The notes below the pieces were generated by a model. It was not told the DNA's origin and did no database searches. It saw nothing but the letters and a program-made list of their open reading frames with translations. A stretch of 41,995 nucleotides of DNA. It comes from Cyanophora paradoxa. Lineage: Eukaryota > Glaucocystophyceae > Cyanophorales > Cyanophoraceae. Made by a program: the position numbers and the translations under genes. Within the stretch, counting starts at the first letter, position 1; every line of letters begins with the position of its first letter. Location: the NCBI GenBank assembly GCA_004431415.1, contig QPMI01000664.1:1-41995 (forward strand), written 5' to 3'. Below are positions 26,257 through 35,614 of the stretch, in pieces.

Positions 26257-28277
26257 TCAGAGGCCGTACTTGGCCTTAAGGTGCGTCATCAGGCTGCTGA
26301 TGTCGCCGCGGAGCCGGAGCGCCCGACAATGATGATCTCAGCGACAAAGGCGTTGAGGTACCCGCCCAGACACCAATGTTCCTCCCAATGAAGCCGGATG
26401 TGCGGGCCTGTGCAAGGGGCAACCGGTAGAGGGTCCCGTACCTCCACGCGCCGGGATCGCGGTAGCGCCCCCGCCCTGCAGCGAAGACCAGAACGTACGC
26501 GACGTGTCCGTGAACTGGCATATGAAGACGCTGTAGGAGGATGTCGATGTCGTCTGGGGCGTGGTCGTGTACGCACTGTACGTCGTGGAATTCGGGCTGA
26601 CGCCTGTGACGATCCGACCCGGGTCGTTCAGGTCGTGCATCGCGTAAATGATGCCGGATACGTCCGATACCACGCCGATGTTCCAGTAGTTCGTGTGATC
26701 TACGCTGCTTATGGCCTTCACTACCAACGCGACCAGGAACCCATTCGGGTAAGCAACGTTGTTGAACCGCGACAGGTGCGCCGAAAAGTCTAGCCACTGG
26801 CTGGAAGCCGACGTGAAGCGCAGCGCCGGCTTGCCGTTGCTGGCGTTCGCGACGAAGGTAGGGCGGTTTGCCGGCGTCGACTGCGTTGCGGACTCTGCGG
26901 TGTTCGCGAGGTTCTGCCAGCTGCTGACCGCTGCGCCGTCTGCAAGCGAGAGGGACGAGGCGTCGAAGTGCTGCACCAGATCTGTACCGAACTGAGCGGC
27001 AACGGAGAAGAGGGTGACGCTGCTGCTTCCCGAGGAGGGGCCCTCCTCGCCACCTGGTTGACGCCTTGACGGTGTAAGTGTACGTGGCCCCGTAGACGGC
27101 CGTCGCGTCCGAGTAGGGGCTGGCGCTGGCGTTCGCGAGGAAGGCGCCGCCCCTGTAGATGTTGTAGGAGACGGTGACGCCCGTCGCCGGCGCGGACCAC
27201 GCGAGCACCACGGGCAGCAGCTGGGGCGCCCCTTCCGTCGGGGTCGCGGTGAGCCCCGCGGGCGCCGCCGGGTCCGTGGTGACGTAGACGGCCACGCTTG
27301 TGAGCCCCTCCCCGCCCAAGTTCGTCGCGGAGATCTGGTACTCGTACCCCGTACCCCAGACCGTGGTCGCGTCGCTGTAGGAGTTGGTTGCGGAGTCTGT
27401 AAGGTAGGCCCCATCCCTGTAGATCTTGTACCCCGTCGCCCCCGTGGGCGCCGTCCACGCTAAGCTGACGGGCTGCTGCTGATCGTCGGTGCAGTCGCCG
27501 TCACGTTCGTGGGTGCCGCCGGCTTCGTCCAAACAACGAGGGGATCGGACTTTTCGTATTCGACCCCGCCCACGATGCCAGCCACCTGGTAGGAGTACTC
27601 CGTGCCCCATGCGAGGGCAGTGCTATCGTCAATGTACGAGGTAGATAGTCCGCTGCTCGCAAATCCGATGGGGGTACCATCCCTGTAAATGCGAATCGAG
27701 TCCGCGCCCTCCATGGCCACCCAGTTGATTGTGACAACAAAGGTGGGCTTCGGGAAGCCTGCAGACGCGGGCCGCCCCCTGCGATAAAATCGCCGTAGCT
27801 CTGGGCCGTGGCGGTCGTGAGCGTGGTGTACGCCTCGATCTGCGGCTGAAGCCGCCTATGCCTTGAAGAGAATGTAATTGCTCATAGTGCCCTCATGCGT
27901 GTAGAGAAGCGACTGTGCGTAGGTGGTGGGCGGGGCTTTGCGTGAGAGCCCGTGCTGCTGCTGCCCTGCTCGCGCACCGCCGCCACGCGTAGAGCCGCAG
28001 AGCCCCGAAACTAAAGGGCGAGTCCGTGTAGGTGACGGTTGGCGCATTCACCGTGGCCACGAGATCCAGGGCCGTTGATGCTGGTCGCCCTGTACACCTT
28101 GTACTTGACGGCGTTGGCGACGGCGACCCAGTTCAGTTGAAATCCGTAGGTGCCGCCCCCGTTATTGAGCACGGAGCCCGATCGGACCTGGGGCCTGCTC
28201 ACAGTGAGCGAGATCGGTTCCACGCCGTACTGCGGCGCCTGCACCACCTGCTTCTTCACAAATACGAAGCGGGGCAT
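26257..28277 (-). CDS. adhesin with fibronectin type III repeats and LamG-like domain, many frame breaks
   Basis: About 670 residues in several frames. From ATG 28277: an FN3-like unit (LNWVAVANAVKYKVYRA), a second (DSIRIYRDGTPIGF, GTEYSYQVAG), a third (GYKIYRDGAYLTDS, GTGYEYQISATN) and a fourth (SYNIYRGGAFLANA, GATYTYTVKAS). A LamG/concanavalin-like domain follows (QFGTDLVQHFDASSLSLADG, RPTFVANASNGKPALRF, WNIGVVSDVSG, YLNAFVAEIIIVGRSGS) and closes with the typical LMTHLKAKYGL at 26257. FN3 plus LamG is a surface-adhesion design. The ATG has ATATTTTTTCGG upstream. It converges tail to tail with the C1q gene, 18 nt apart. Confidence 0.7.
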
Positions 28278-28316
28278 TTTCCTCTACGATCCGAAAAAAT
28301 ATCTGCGCCGGGGTAA

Positions 28317-28985
28317 ATGACTTCCAACTGGTACCAGACCCTCAACTCCCTGGACGTTGGTGACAACACCAAGGATTTTGCGCGCATCCCTCGGTAGTTA
28401 CGTCGACGTCTTTCTGCAAAATCCCGTCGTGATTCAGGCCGTTCAGAACGCCTACGCCACGCCCAAGATTTACTCCTACCAGCTCTTCTTCGACCCTTTG
28501 AGCCTCAGCGCAGAGGTAATCGAGCTGCTGCACGAATCCGGCCTCGTGAAAAAGGTCGCGCCTGCCACGGCCACGGCCAACGTCCTGCGCTGTCTCGAGG
28601 TAAAGTTCAGGGAGACGGGGTACGGCCCCACCGTGAACCAGTACACCGACAACAGTCTACCGGGTACGGGTGCGTACACGGCGCGGGGTACGCTCAAGGG
28701 CGACGTGCTCTTCACAAAATTCAATCCAAGTCCGCCCCCTGGGGCCCTCTACACGGCGGCAACCCGCGCGAATCGAATCTGCCCCGCTTCCCTTCACCTT
28801 TTTCAAGTTCCAGGTCTTCCCCTCCCCTACGCCGCAGACCAGCCCCACTTCAGCACGGGTGCCAGCCTCTGCGCAGAGCTGCGCGAGTGCTCGATTTCCT
28901 ACAGGCACACACGGGCTCCGACGCGGTGCAGCCCGCGGCCCGCATCTCGGGCATCGGCAACGACATCGCCCTCCTCTACGGATAA
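28317..28985 (+). CDS. unknown structural-type protein, frame-broken
   Basis: It is divergent from the adhesin gene with a 39-bp shared gap. The start at 28317 (MTSNWYQTLNSLDVGDNTKD) breaks near 28395. The next frame is the longest natural piece (VDVFLQNPVVIQAVQNAYAT, IYSYQLFFDPLSLSAEVIEL, VLRCLEVKFRETGYGP) to about 28735. A third frame holds PFTFFKFQVFPSP, and a fourth the end (ARISGIGNDIALLYG) at 28983-28985. About 220 residues in total. The helix-strand mix suggests a virion component. No family was recognised. Confidence 0.5.
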
Positions 28986-29008
28986 TCTTTCTCATTTGAG
29001 GTCGCAAA

Positions 29009-29782
29009 ATGCCTGCTACTTCGAACACCATCGTCAAGACCGTGCTGCCCACCCCGATTTCTCGGCGACGCCACGAACGCGGCCAACGCTGGGACGGATT
29101 CCGTGGTCTGGGACGGCAACTACGCCTCCATGCTGACCGTGAAAATCCAGAATCCAGTCATGCTGCGCATCACCTCCAACGACTTGAGAATCCCGCCTCC
29201 TGCTCCGTGTACGTGTACTTTGACATCGACTCGGGAGTGAGCGCGGACGAGGCGAGGCCCTCTGGCTTTCCGGCCTCCTTAAAAAGATAGAGCCTCCGTA
29301 CCCGATCGGCCCGCGATTCGCGTGCTCGAGCTCAAGTTCACTGCGACACCGCCTCACCCGCACCTTAATGGCGCTCCAAGACTCACATTGACGGCGCTGC
29401 CATCGATAGCACGCGCAAAACTACACAGGCCGTCCCTTCGAGATGTACAACCTCTGGAAGATGACCGCAAAGGAGATGATGACGAATGCCACCACGGGCG
29501 GAGTCTCGGGTACCTCGTTTTCCTACGATTCCTCGAATCCCGTACCCAGGTCTGGCCCCGGCTCCTCTTCACGAAATTCACTTTCAAATTGTACAACAAC
29601 ATTGCGGGTATGCCTACCTCTGGAATGGTCGTGGCTCTACCCTCATGGCCGAGCTGATAGAAGCTGAGGCAGACTACACAACTGCCACAACCAACCCTGC
29701 AAACGGCACGGCTACAAACTACGTATCCTGGGCCACAATAGGCCGCGAGTACGACACTAAGATTCACACCACTAGCGTCTAG
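29009..29782 (+). CDS. beta-rich structural-type protein, heavily frame-broken
   Basis: ATG 29009 follows AATCTTTCTCATTTGAGG. At least six frame changes lie between 29055 and 29620. Pieces that read well in order are TIVKTVLPTP, VVWDGNYASMLTVKIQNPVM, SVYVYFDIDSGV, KIEPPYPIGPR, MYNLWKMTAKEMMTNATTGG, LLFTKFTFKLYNN and AYLWNGRGSTLMAELIEAEA, ending IHTTSV at 29780. Together about 255 residues. It shares style and position with the 28317 gene, perhaps as a pair of capsid-accessory proteins. Function unknown. Confidence 0.45.
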
Positions 29783-30132
29783 ACTGGCTAAGCTGCATTA
29801 GCGCCTGTGCCGCCTCCATCATCTCCGCAATCTCTTCGCTCTTCTCCCGCAGGCTTGTACCTCCTCTTCTTCTTCTGGATCTCCGACATCGATACCCAGC
29901 GCAGGTTCTCCCTCCTGTAGTCAGCGGGTTGCCGTTGATGTGCTCCACGTACAGTCCACGTGGCGGCTTCCCGAGGATGAGCTGGAGAGGTAGTGCTTGC
30001 GCCTCCCGAAAGTCTTGGTCACCCTGCCCTGTCCAGTCGCCAGGGAAACTCCATCGCACTCCGGGGTACGTCCGAGTTGACCAGGACGTTGTAGGGCAGG
30101 TCGCGGGAGTCGGTGCACTTGAGCAGGGCCAT
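29772..30132 (-). CDS. HNH endonuclease-like protein, frame-broken
   Basis: From ATG 30132 (leader ACATTTTCTGAACCTAGGG, the late-type core) about 35 residues are read, then frame changes near 30030 and 29935. The key segment is PRGLYVEHINGNPL, followed in the next frame by YRRENLRWVSMSEIQKKKRR. This is the H-x-N/N-x-R-x-E-N-L-R pattern of HNH nucleases of homing and phage type. The protein is about 115-120 residues. Its role may be DNA nicking or mobility; the neighbouring genes give no further clue. Confidence 0.68.
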
Positions 30133-30162
30133 TTTGCCCTAGGTTCAGAAAATGTTCGACCG

Positions 30163-30275
30163 GGACCTTGGACCTTGGTGCTCGGACTTGGTGCTTGGTG
30201 CTTGGTGCTTGGTGCTTTGGAAGCGTTTCTCTCAGGACCCGGCCCAGACTTTCTCCAGGATCGGAAATTTGTCAG
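30163..30275 (+). repeat. GGTGCTT repeat module, copy A (left arm of inverted pair)
   Basis: CCTTGGTGCTCGG is followed by four GGTGCTTGG-type units, then GGAAGCGTTTCTCTCAGG and CCCAGACTTTCTCC. The same order recurs inverted at 30530-30645 and, shorter, at 33500-33560. Copies A and B point towards each other across about 250 bp. Confidence 0.65.
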
Positions 30276-30280
30276 ACAAG

Positions 30281-30436
30281 TCAGGTGAGTTTTTCTACGG
30301 ACTTTTTTACTCGTAGTCTTTTTAGTCGTACCACCCTCATACTCTTTTTACTCGTAGTCTTTTTTACTCTTACGACTTCTCGTACCCTCTGTCTCTTGAC
30401 ATCTCGCTTGAATCGCTCTCGAAACTCTGTCGACAT
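30281..30436 (-). CDS. small very basic ORF inside inverted repeat
   Basis: 51 residues from Met 30436, almost entirely Lys/Arg/Val (RERFKRDVKRQRVREVVRVK). It is the downstream part of a longer open frame that otherwise crosses the copy B repeat. Copy B points at it and could be its promoter. The plus strand of the same DNA has an obvious ACTCGTAGTCTTTTT repetition, so the coding look may be an artefact of simple sequence. Confidence 0.25.
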   Translation of the reverse strand: MSTEFRERFKRDVKRQRVREVVRVKKTTSKKSMRVVRLKRLRVKKSVEKLT

Positions 30437-30529
30437 TTCAGACTCTACCTCTCTCGAAATCTCACCTGGAATGTCACCGAAACGTCGTATGCAAAATGCA
30501 GTACCCCTTTCTAAGTCTGCCCGATGGTT

Positions 30530-30645
30530 AATGACTTGGCGCGGCAAACTCTCAGATCCAGAGAAAGTCTGGGCCCAGACTCTGAGAGTAACGCTCCAAA
30601 GCACCAAGCACCAAGCCCAAGGTCCGAGCACCAAGGTCAAGTAAA
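30530..30645 (-). repeat. GGTGCTT repeat module, copy B (right arm of inverted pair)
   Basis: On the minus strand it reads CCTTGGTGCTCGGACCTTGG, two GGTGCTTGG units, GGAGCGTTACTCTCAG, CCCAGACTTTCTCTGG: the same order as copy A, with small differences. The pair is about 110 bp each arm with a 250-bp spacer. Confidence 0.65.
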
Positions 30646-30694
30646 AATAGTCGCCAATTTTACAAGTATGTACAATGGAATGACGCAATACTAT

Positions 30695-31700
30695 TTACAG
30701 CATCTCAAAGTCAGAGTCATCGCCATCGGAAACCAACTCAATGAGGCCTCGGGCGCCGACTTAAGGGAATGCGGGGAAGGGCCTGCGCTGCCTGCACTAA
30801 GTCCTGCCGCTCCTGCTCGCGCTGCGCCGCCAAGGCCGCTGCCGCCTCTGCCTCGCGCTGCCGCTGAGCCTCAATGCGCGCCTTGAGCTCGGCTGCCTCC
30901 TTCTGCTTGCGCTCGGCAATCTTGGCCAGCGTCATCTCGCGACGAAGAAGGCGCTCGTGACGCAGCTTGCGCCGCAGCTCGGCCATTTCGCGCTTGGCGA
31001 TGATGCGCTTCTCAATGGTCTTGACGTGCTGAGTCAGGCGCTCGGTGTAGTGTGACGTCACACGAGAACGGCAATGCCAGCGCCGAGCTTCAAGTCCTTG
31101 GCGTTTTCCTTGGCGGGTCCTTGACGCGCTCGGAGTTGTCGGTGAATGACGTAGTCTCCATGAACTTCTTCTTGACGATTGACTTGTCTTGATAATGCGG
31201 CGCTTGCGAGTCGGGTTTTCGTTGTCGCCTTCAGAGTCAGAAGACGACTCAGAGTCGTATGGGATCGGCACGTCAAAGTCGATGAAGTCGTTGATGTCAG
31301 ACTCGACGTCAGAGGCCTCGGACTTGCGTCTTCAGTGGGCTGAGGGGCAGATGACGACGATGACGGAGGGGGTAATTCGTGAAGACTTGAGGGGATAGGC
31401 CAGGCGAGCGTCTCGGCGGCAGACTCGCGAAAAGCTTGGGGTCGCCCCAGCCAGTGGGAGTCTTGACCCAGCCGGGACGGGGGGCACGTCGACGGGGGGC
31501 TCGGCTTGGGTTGCTTGGACTTGGCAGAAGGGCGGGTACAAAGTTGAGGTTGATGGTGCGACATTACCGTCGCTGTAAGCTGGTAGCAGTACCCCAGATT
31601 GCGGGCACGCTTCTCCATTTCACGGTAGGCCAATCGCGGGACTTAGTCCACATCTCGCGGCCTTGGCAAGGTCCTCAACAAGCTCAGAGGGAAGCGACAT
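30695..31700 (-). CDS. charged coiled-coil protein with acidic segments, frame-broken
   Basis: Read from ATG 31700 (MSLPSELVEDLAKAAR) through several frames. Next come REMEKRARNLGYCYQLTATV, a Pro/Ser-rich linker, an acidic segment (IPYDSESSSDSEGDNEN), a basic KKKFMETTSFTDN piece, and a long coiled coil (HVKTIEKRIIAKREMAELRR, AERKQKEAAELKARIEAQRQ). The last frame ends in an acidic tail (LIELVSDGDDSDFEML) at 30695. About 330 residues. The sequence before the ATG (ACTTTTCCTTTGCGCAG) is pyrimidine-rich and could be a core or a splice acceptor. Function unknown; internal virion or nuclear protein are both possible. Confidence 0.48.
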
Positions 31701-32894
31701 CTGCGCAAAGGAAAAGTTCAGCAAAGGCAAACGTGAGGTGACTGAGAGAGCGGACTGTGAAATCGAGAGGCAGGTTTCCTTGGCTGAGAGAAGGCGGCGA
31801 ACCCGTTTCAAGAGTGAGGCAAAGTGGGCCGCCAGATGCCAGGCGTACGCGATGGGAGAAGGCGTGCGGATCACGAAGGTCATGAAGAACGTCGCGCCAA
31901 GCGAAGCGCACTGAGGCGCGCGGGCGCGAGGCCGACGCGCCGCCTGACGATACGCTGGCAACGCTCGCAGGAAGCGCGCGGATCCGGAGCCCCGGCAGCG
32001 GGAACGCTGCAGGGAGTGCGGTGCCCTCGAGTCCCGCCACCAAGGCGGGGAAACCCTAGCCCTCTCACACCTAGCTGCCGCCAGACGACTACGCTGGGTC
32101 CGGCTTCAGCGGCCATGCAAGTATACGACCATACGAACAGGTATGCTTGGGGCGTGGCACACAGAGGGCGCGCCCGCGCTAGAGGGAGACACTGGGGATT
32201 GCGGTCTGGGGGCGGGGCCGGAGGACGCAACACCAACAAATGGAGGCGGCGGAGGCACGGCAGCGGCGGCCAGTAGCCCAATCTACTGGGGCTGGCGAGG
32301 AGCCTGGCACACGGCGCGGCGAGGCCCTTGGGCAGCGCTGGCGGCGGACATACCATGATTGGGAGTCTTTGTAGAGATAGGACCTCGTAGCCGGGAGTTT
32401 AGGTTGGTTTAGAAATCGATACAGCTAGCTTCCACATCATTAGTATTAGTTAGAAACCTCCTTAGCTAGATATCTAGACACGAAACCTTCAAACCTTTCG
32501 TTCATTTGTACTTTCTAAAGCACAGCATACGACGGTCCTCGATAGTATCTAGTCGGAGAGATTTATTGGCGATGTGAAACTCATTGTAGTTGTTTGTGTG
32601 CTAATGCAAGAGATTTTAATTCAAGAGTGAGGCAAAATGGCGGCGGACCGCGGTTTTGTTGCCGATTTTTTTCGCGTCTAGTTCGCAACGGAAAACGTGC
32701 AACTGGCCTGAAAAAAGCCAAATTTGGCCTTTTCTTACGTTTCTCCCCCCTTCCTTGCTGCAAACTGGACCTAAAAAAATGTTGGCCGAAGGAAATCTCA
32801 CGAAAAAGTCCCTTCTCCCCCTGTTTGCTGCAAACTGGACCGCAAAAAAGTTGGACCGAAGCCCCCCTACCCCGCTGAGTCAACCTGGCGGAAA
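31701..32894. other. no convincing gene; GC-rich then AT-richer DNA
   Basis: Short ORFs on both strands overlap here and none has a convincing start or composition. 31900-32360 is GC-rich, and 32390-32590 is AT-richer with TAGCTAG words. The phrase TTCAAGAGTGAGGCAAA occurs twice (about 31808 and 32621). Three degenerate GCAAACTGGACC units lie at 32698-32861. Confidence 0.4.
32698..32861 (+). repeat. degenerate ~60-70-bp repeat (GCAAACTGGACC...AAAAAA)
   Basis: Three units begin GCAACTGGCCTGAAAAAA (32698), GCAAACTGGACCTAAAAAAA (about 32759) and GCAAACTGGACCGCAAAAAA (about 32829). The last two also share GTTGGxCCGAAG downstream. The units become more alike to the right. Confidence 0.5.
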
Positions 32895-33438
32895 TCACTC
32901 GAGTGCGTCCTCCGAAGGTCGAGTCTCGGGGTTGGGTGTACCCCCGTCCAGAAACTCATCTGAGGTCCACAGATTTTTCCCCAGCCGTGTCAGGTATGCC
33001 AAAACGGCCGCCTTATCTGGAAGATAATTCTCAGTCAGCAGCCGTTGAAAGGCGTTACGAAATCGCATGACAACCTCATCTGGATCATATCCTTTATGAA
33101 CGCCATGAACTGCGAATTTTTTGCAAGCTCCTCCGCTGCAACGGTGTCCGTATTGGGAATGCTATTGGATACGGAATATCCTCGTGAACCCCAGCAAGGT
33201 TGCTGCCTGTGTCGACTTCACTAGAAGAGGTGCGCGTAGCCAGTCATGATTGCTTCACGCCGAGCCCGTTGTGGCTGAAATCGTACCGTTGGCGGGCCAG
33301 GCTTCCTGTGAGCTCTTGCTCCATGCGCCCAATAAATGAGCGATCGTATGCTGCGCGCTTTCGATCGTATGAGGCTTCGACATTATCGCGGTGTTGTGTC
33401 GACTATCCTCTTCCGACGTCCACTGTCCAACTGGTCAT
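32895..33438 (-). CDS. unknown protein, frame-broken
   Basis: Natural pieces in three frames: EASYDRKRAAYDRSFIGRME with SLARQRYDFSHNGLGVKQS, then DTVAAEELAKNSQFMAFIKD, then NAFQRLLTENYLPDKAAVLA and WTSDEFLDGGTPNPET, ending at TGA 32895. From ATG 33438 the first codons hit a stop that an indel would remove. Copy C of the GGTGCTT module and GAAATTTCGG lie just upstream, so it is probably a viral gene. About 175 residues. No family recognised. Confidence 0.48.
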
Positions 33439-33462
33439 TTGAGCTTTCCCTCCCTCCGAAAT

Positions 33463-33560
33463 TTCCCCGCTTTTGAGTCCAGACTCTGATTTAACTCTTC
33501 CCAATCCAAGCACCAAGCACCAAGCACCAAGGTCCTAGTCCATTTTTCTCCCATTTTGAC
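33463..33560 (-). promoter_or_regulatory. GGTGCTT module, copy C, upstream of the 32895-33438 gene
   Basis: On the minus strand it reads GGACCTTGGTGCTTGG with three GGTGCTT units, then AATCAGAGTCTGGACTC, then GGGGAAATTTCGGAGG before the ATG at 33438. The module sits just upstream of a coding frame, which favours a promoter role for the family. Confidence 0.55.
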
Positions 33561-33667
33561 TCGAGATTCTGTCCAAGTCCAAATCCGGCCCCGGGATTCG
33601 AACCCTCGTTTTGGGTCGATTTCACGCGTGAAAACAGCACTTTTCGGCCTTTCCGATTTTTCCTTTC

Positions 33668-33775
33668 TCGCGATCGCATTAATGCCCCCGATCTCGAAAT
33701 CGCGATCGAAAAGGGTCGCGATCGGGAGAAAGTCGCGATCACCAGGGTCGCGATCGGCTCGTGATCGCCGCGATC
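33668..33775. repeat. cluster of six (T/C)CGCGATC palindromic words
   Basis: Copies at 33668, 33700, 33716, 33733, 33748 and 33768 in 108 bp, most extending to the palindrome CGATCG or TCGCGATCG. It lies at the right edge of the recognisable viral genes. Possible roles are an iteron-type origin, a binding array or a methylation hot spot. Confidence 0.55.
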
Positions 33776-34029
33776 GCCAGCTCGGAGGGGGTACCCCCAC
33801 AGCTGTTGCGGCGGTTATAAGAACCTCCGCAATCCAAGCGTCACTTCCGAGTCTCGAGCTCTCGAGTTGACTTTTCGCGTTTGGCCATTGATGGCCCTCA
33901 TATATATATACGCATAATCTCACGACAATGTCCAGAATTCACTACAGATAGCTAGCTATAAGCGGGCCGCGAAGGCAAAGTAAATACATTCGGGCATTCC
34001 AGAGCTGGTACTATTACTCTGATATAACC
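33776..34029. other. viral/host transition region
   Basis: It has a TATA-like GTTATAAG near 33808, a GCGTCACTTCCGAGTC that recalls the end of the TGACG modules, CATATATATATACG near 33900, and TAGCTAGC. No ORF. The last viral-type signals are here and the repeat arrays begin immediately after. Confidence 0.4.
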
Positions 34030-34885
34030 GGTGAGCCGGGGCGCCGGGCGGCACACAGAATTCGAAGAATCGCCTCGAGGAGTGAGAGGGGCACCTGAGA
34101 ATGATGGCCGCGGAACCACGCCCGTCCTCCCCAGGCGGGCCCCGCGCCTGCATCCGAGCCTGCGAAATAACATCTATTACATTGGGATTCAGTTTATATA
34201 AGGTGAGCCGGGGACGCCGGGCACGACACAGAAGAATCGCCTCGAGGGAGTGAGGGGGGCACCTGAGAATGATGGGCCCGCGGAACCACGCCCGGCCTCC
34301 CCAGGGCGGGCCCCGCGCCTGCATCCGAGCCCTGAGAACCAACATCGATTACATTGGGATTCAGTTTATATAAGGTGAGCCGGGCCGCCGGGCGCGACAC
34401 AGAAGAATCGCCTCGAGGGATGAGGGGGTCATCAGAGAATGATGGGCCGCGGAACACGCCCGGCCTCCCAGGGCGGGCCCCGCGCCTGCATCCGAGCCCT
34501 GAGAACCAACATCGATTACATTGGGATTCAGTTTATATAAGGTGAGCCGGGCCGCCGGGGCGACACAGAAGAATCGCCTCGAGGGAGTGAGGGGGGCACT
34601 GAGAATGATGGGCCCGCGGAACCACGCCCGGCCTCCCAGGGCGGGCCCCCGCCTGCATCCGAGCCCTGAGAACCAACATCGATTACATTGGGATCAGTTA
34701 TATAAGGTGAAGCCGGGGCCGCCGGGCGCGACACAGAAGAATCGCCTCGAGGGAGTGAGGGGGTCATCAGAGAATGATGGGCGGGCCCAGGAACCACGCC
34801 CGGCCCGCCTCCCCAGGGCGGCCCCGCGCCTGCATCCAAGCCCTGAGAAACAACATGTGGTATACATGGATTCAGAATCTATAAG
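34030..34885. repeat. five tandem ~165-172-bp repeats
   Basis: Units begin at the GGTGAGCCGGG (in copy 5, GGTGAAGCC) at 34030, 34202, 34374, 34541 and 34706. Each has ACACAGAAGAATCGCC, TGAGAATGATGG, CCCCGCGCCTGCATCC, and ends ATTGGGATTCAGTTTATATA. The copies differ mainly by one-base insertions and deletions, especially in C/G runs. It is a minisatellite. The ORFs seen inside are artefacts of the repeat. Confidence 0.85.
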
Positions 34886-35614
34886 ATGCGGGGTGCCCGG
34901 GCCCTAGTGGGATGGCAAGAGCGAGACCAGGCACCATGTGCCATCCACAGAAGTTTCTTTTCGAACTGAATATCTTTGGATAGATTGAGCTCTATTACAT
35001 CAGAGTACATCATAAGAACGACAATGAAAAGAACTTTCAGGATATATAAAAAGGTCGGGACTCGCAAAGTAATCTAACTGTAAGAGCCCGCCAAAACGTC
35101 TGACGAGCTCTCAAGCCTGACATCATGGCATCTTGATCATGACCTCATCCAACTCTGTCATCATGAAAACTGACCTCGCCGAGTCGGTGAGTGACTCCAT
35201 TCCAGTCAACAACAGCATGTGTGGATCATATAAAGGCTTAAACAAGCCTCATATGTCACTCTTAACAGGGCATCGCTTGTTGGAACGAGATTTCGGAAAT
35301 TATTACGGGCCAGGTGCCCTAGAGCTAGCTATAGTGCACGTGCCCGGGCCTGGCCCCACGGCCATGCCGCGCGGCGCACTCGTACTATGCCCGCTGCCGT
35401 GCCCCCACGTGCCTCATTATATGCCCCGGCGCCGCGATCGCGACCGCCGTGCGCCACGTAACCGCCTCGCTTGGCGTGCCCTCATGATCACGTGCACATA
35501 TATATGCATGTCCCCTACACATGTCGTAAATGACGCCATGTGTCAATGCGAGACAAAGCAATTTGAGCTACTAGGCTATCAAATCACATCAAAATCTCTG
35601 CACATTGAGCGGGG
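34886..35614. other. non-repetitive spacer without a supported gene
   Basis: Base composition is more balanced than the surroundings. A plus-strand frame is open from about 35133, but it continues into the GC-rich repeat and lacks any recognisable domain. Three CACGTG words occur near 35338, 35407 and 35489. I see no RNA gene. Confidence 0.35.

Noticed and set aside
33585-33605. A perfect tRNA B-box (GGTTCGAATCC on the minus strand) suggesting a tRNA gene
   Set aside because: The T-stem has only three clear pairs and I could not build acceptor, D and anticodon arms or an A-box upstream. Probably chance or a tRNA-derived fragment.
34354-34907. ORFs within the ~170-bp tandem array
   Set aside because: The products simply repeat with the DNA unit and change frame between copies.
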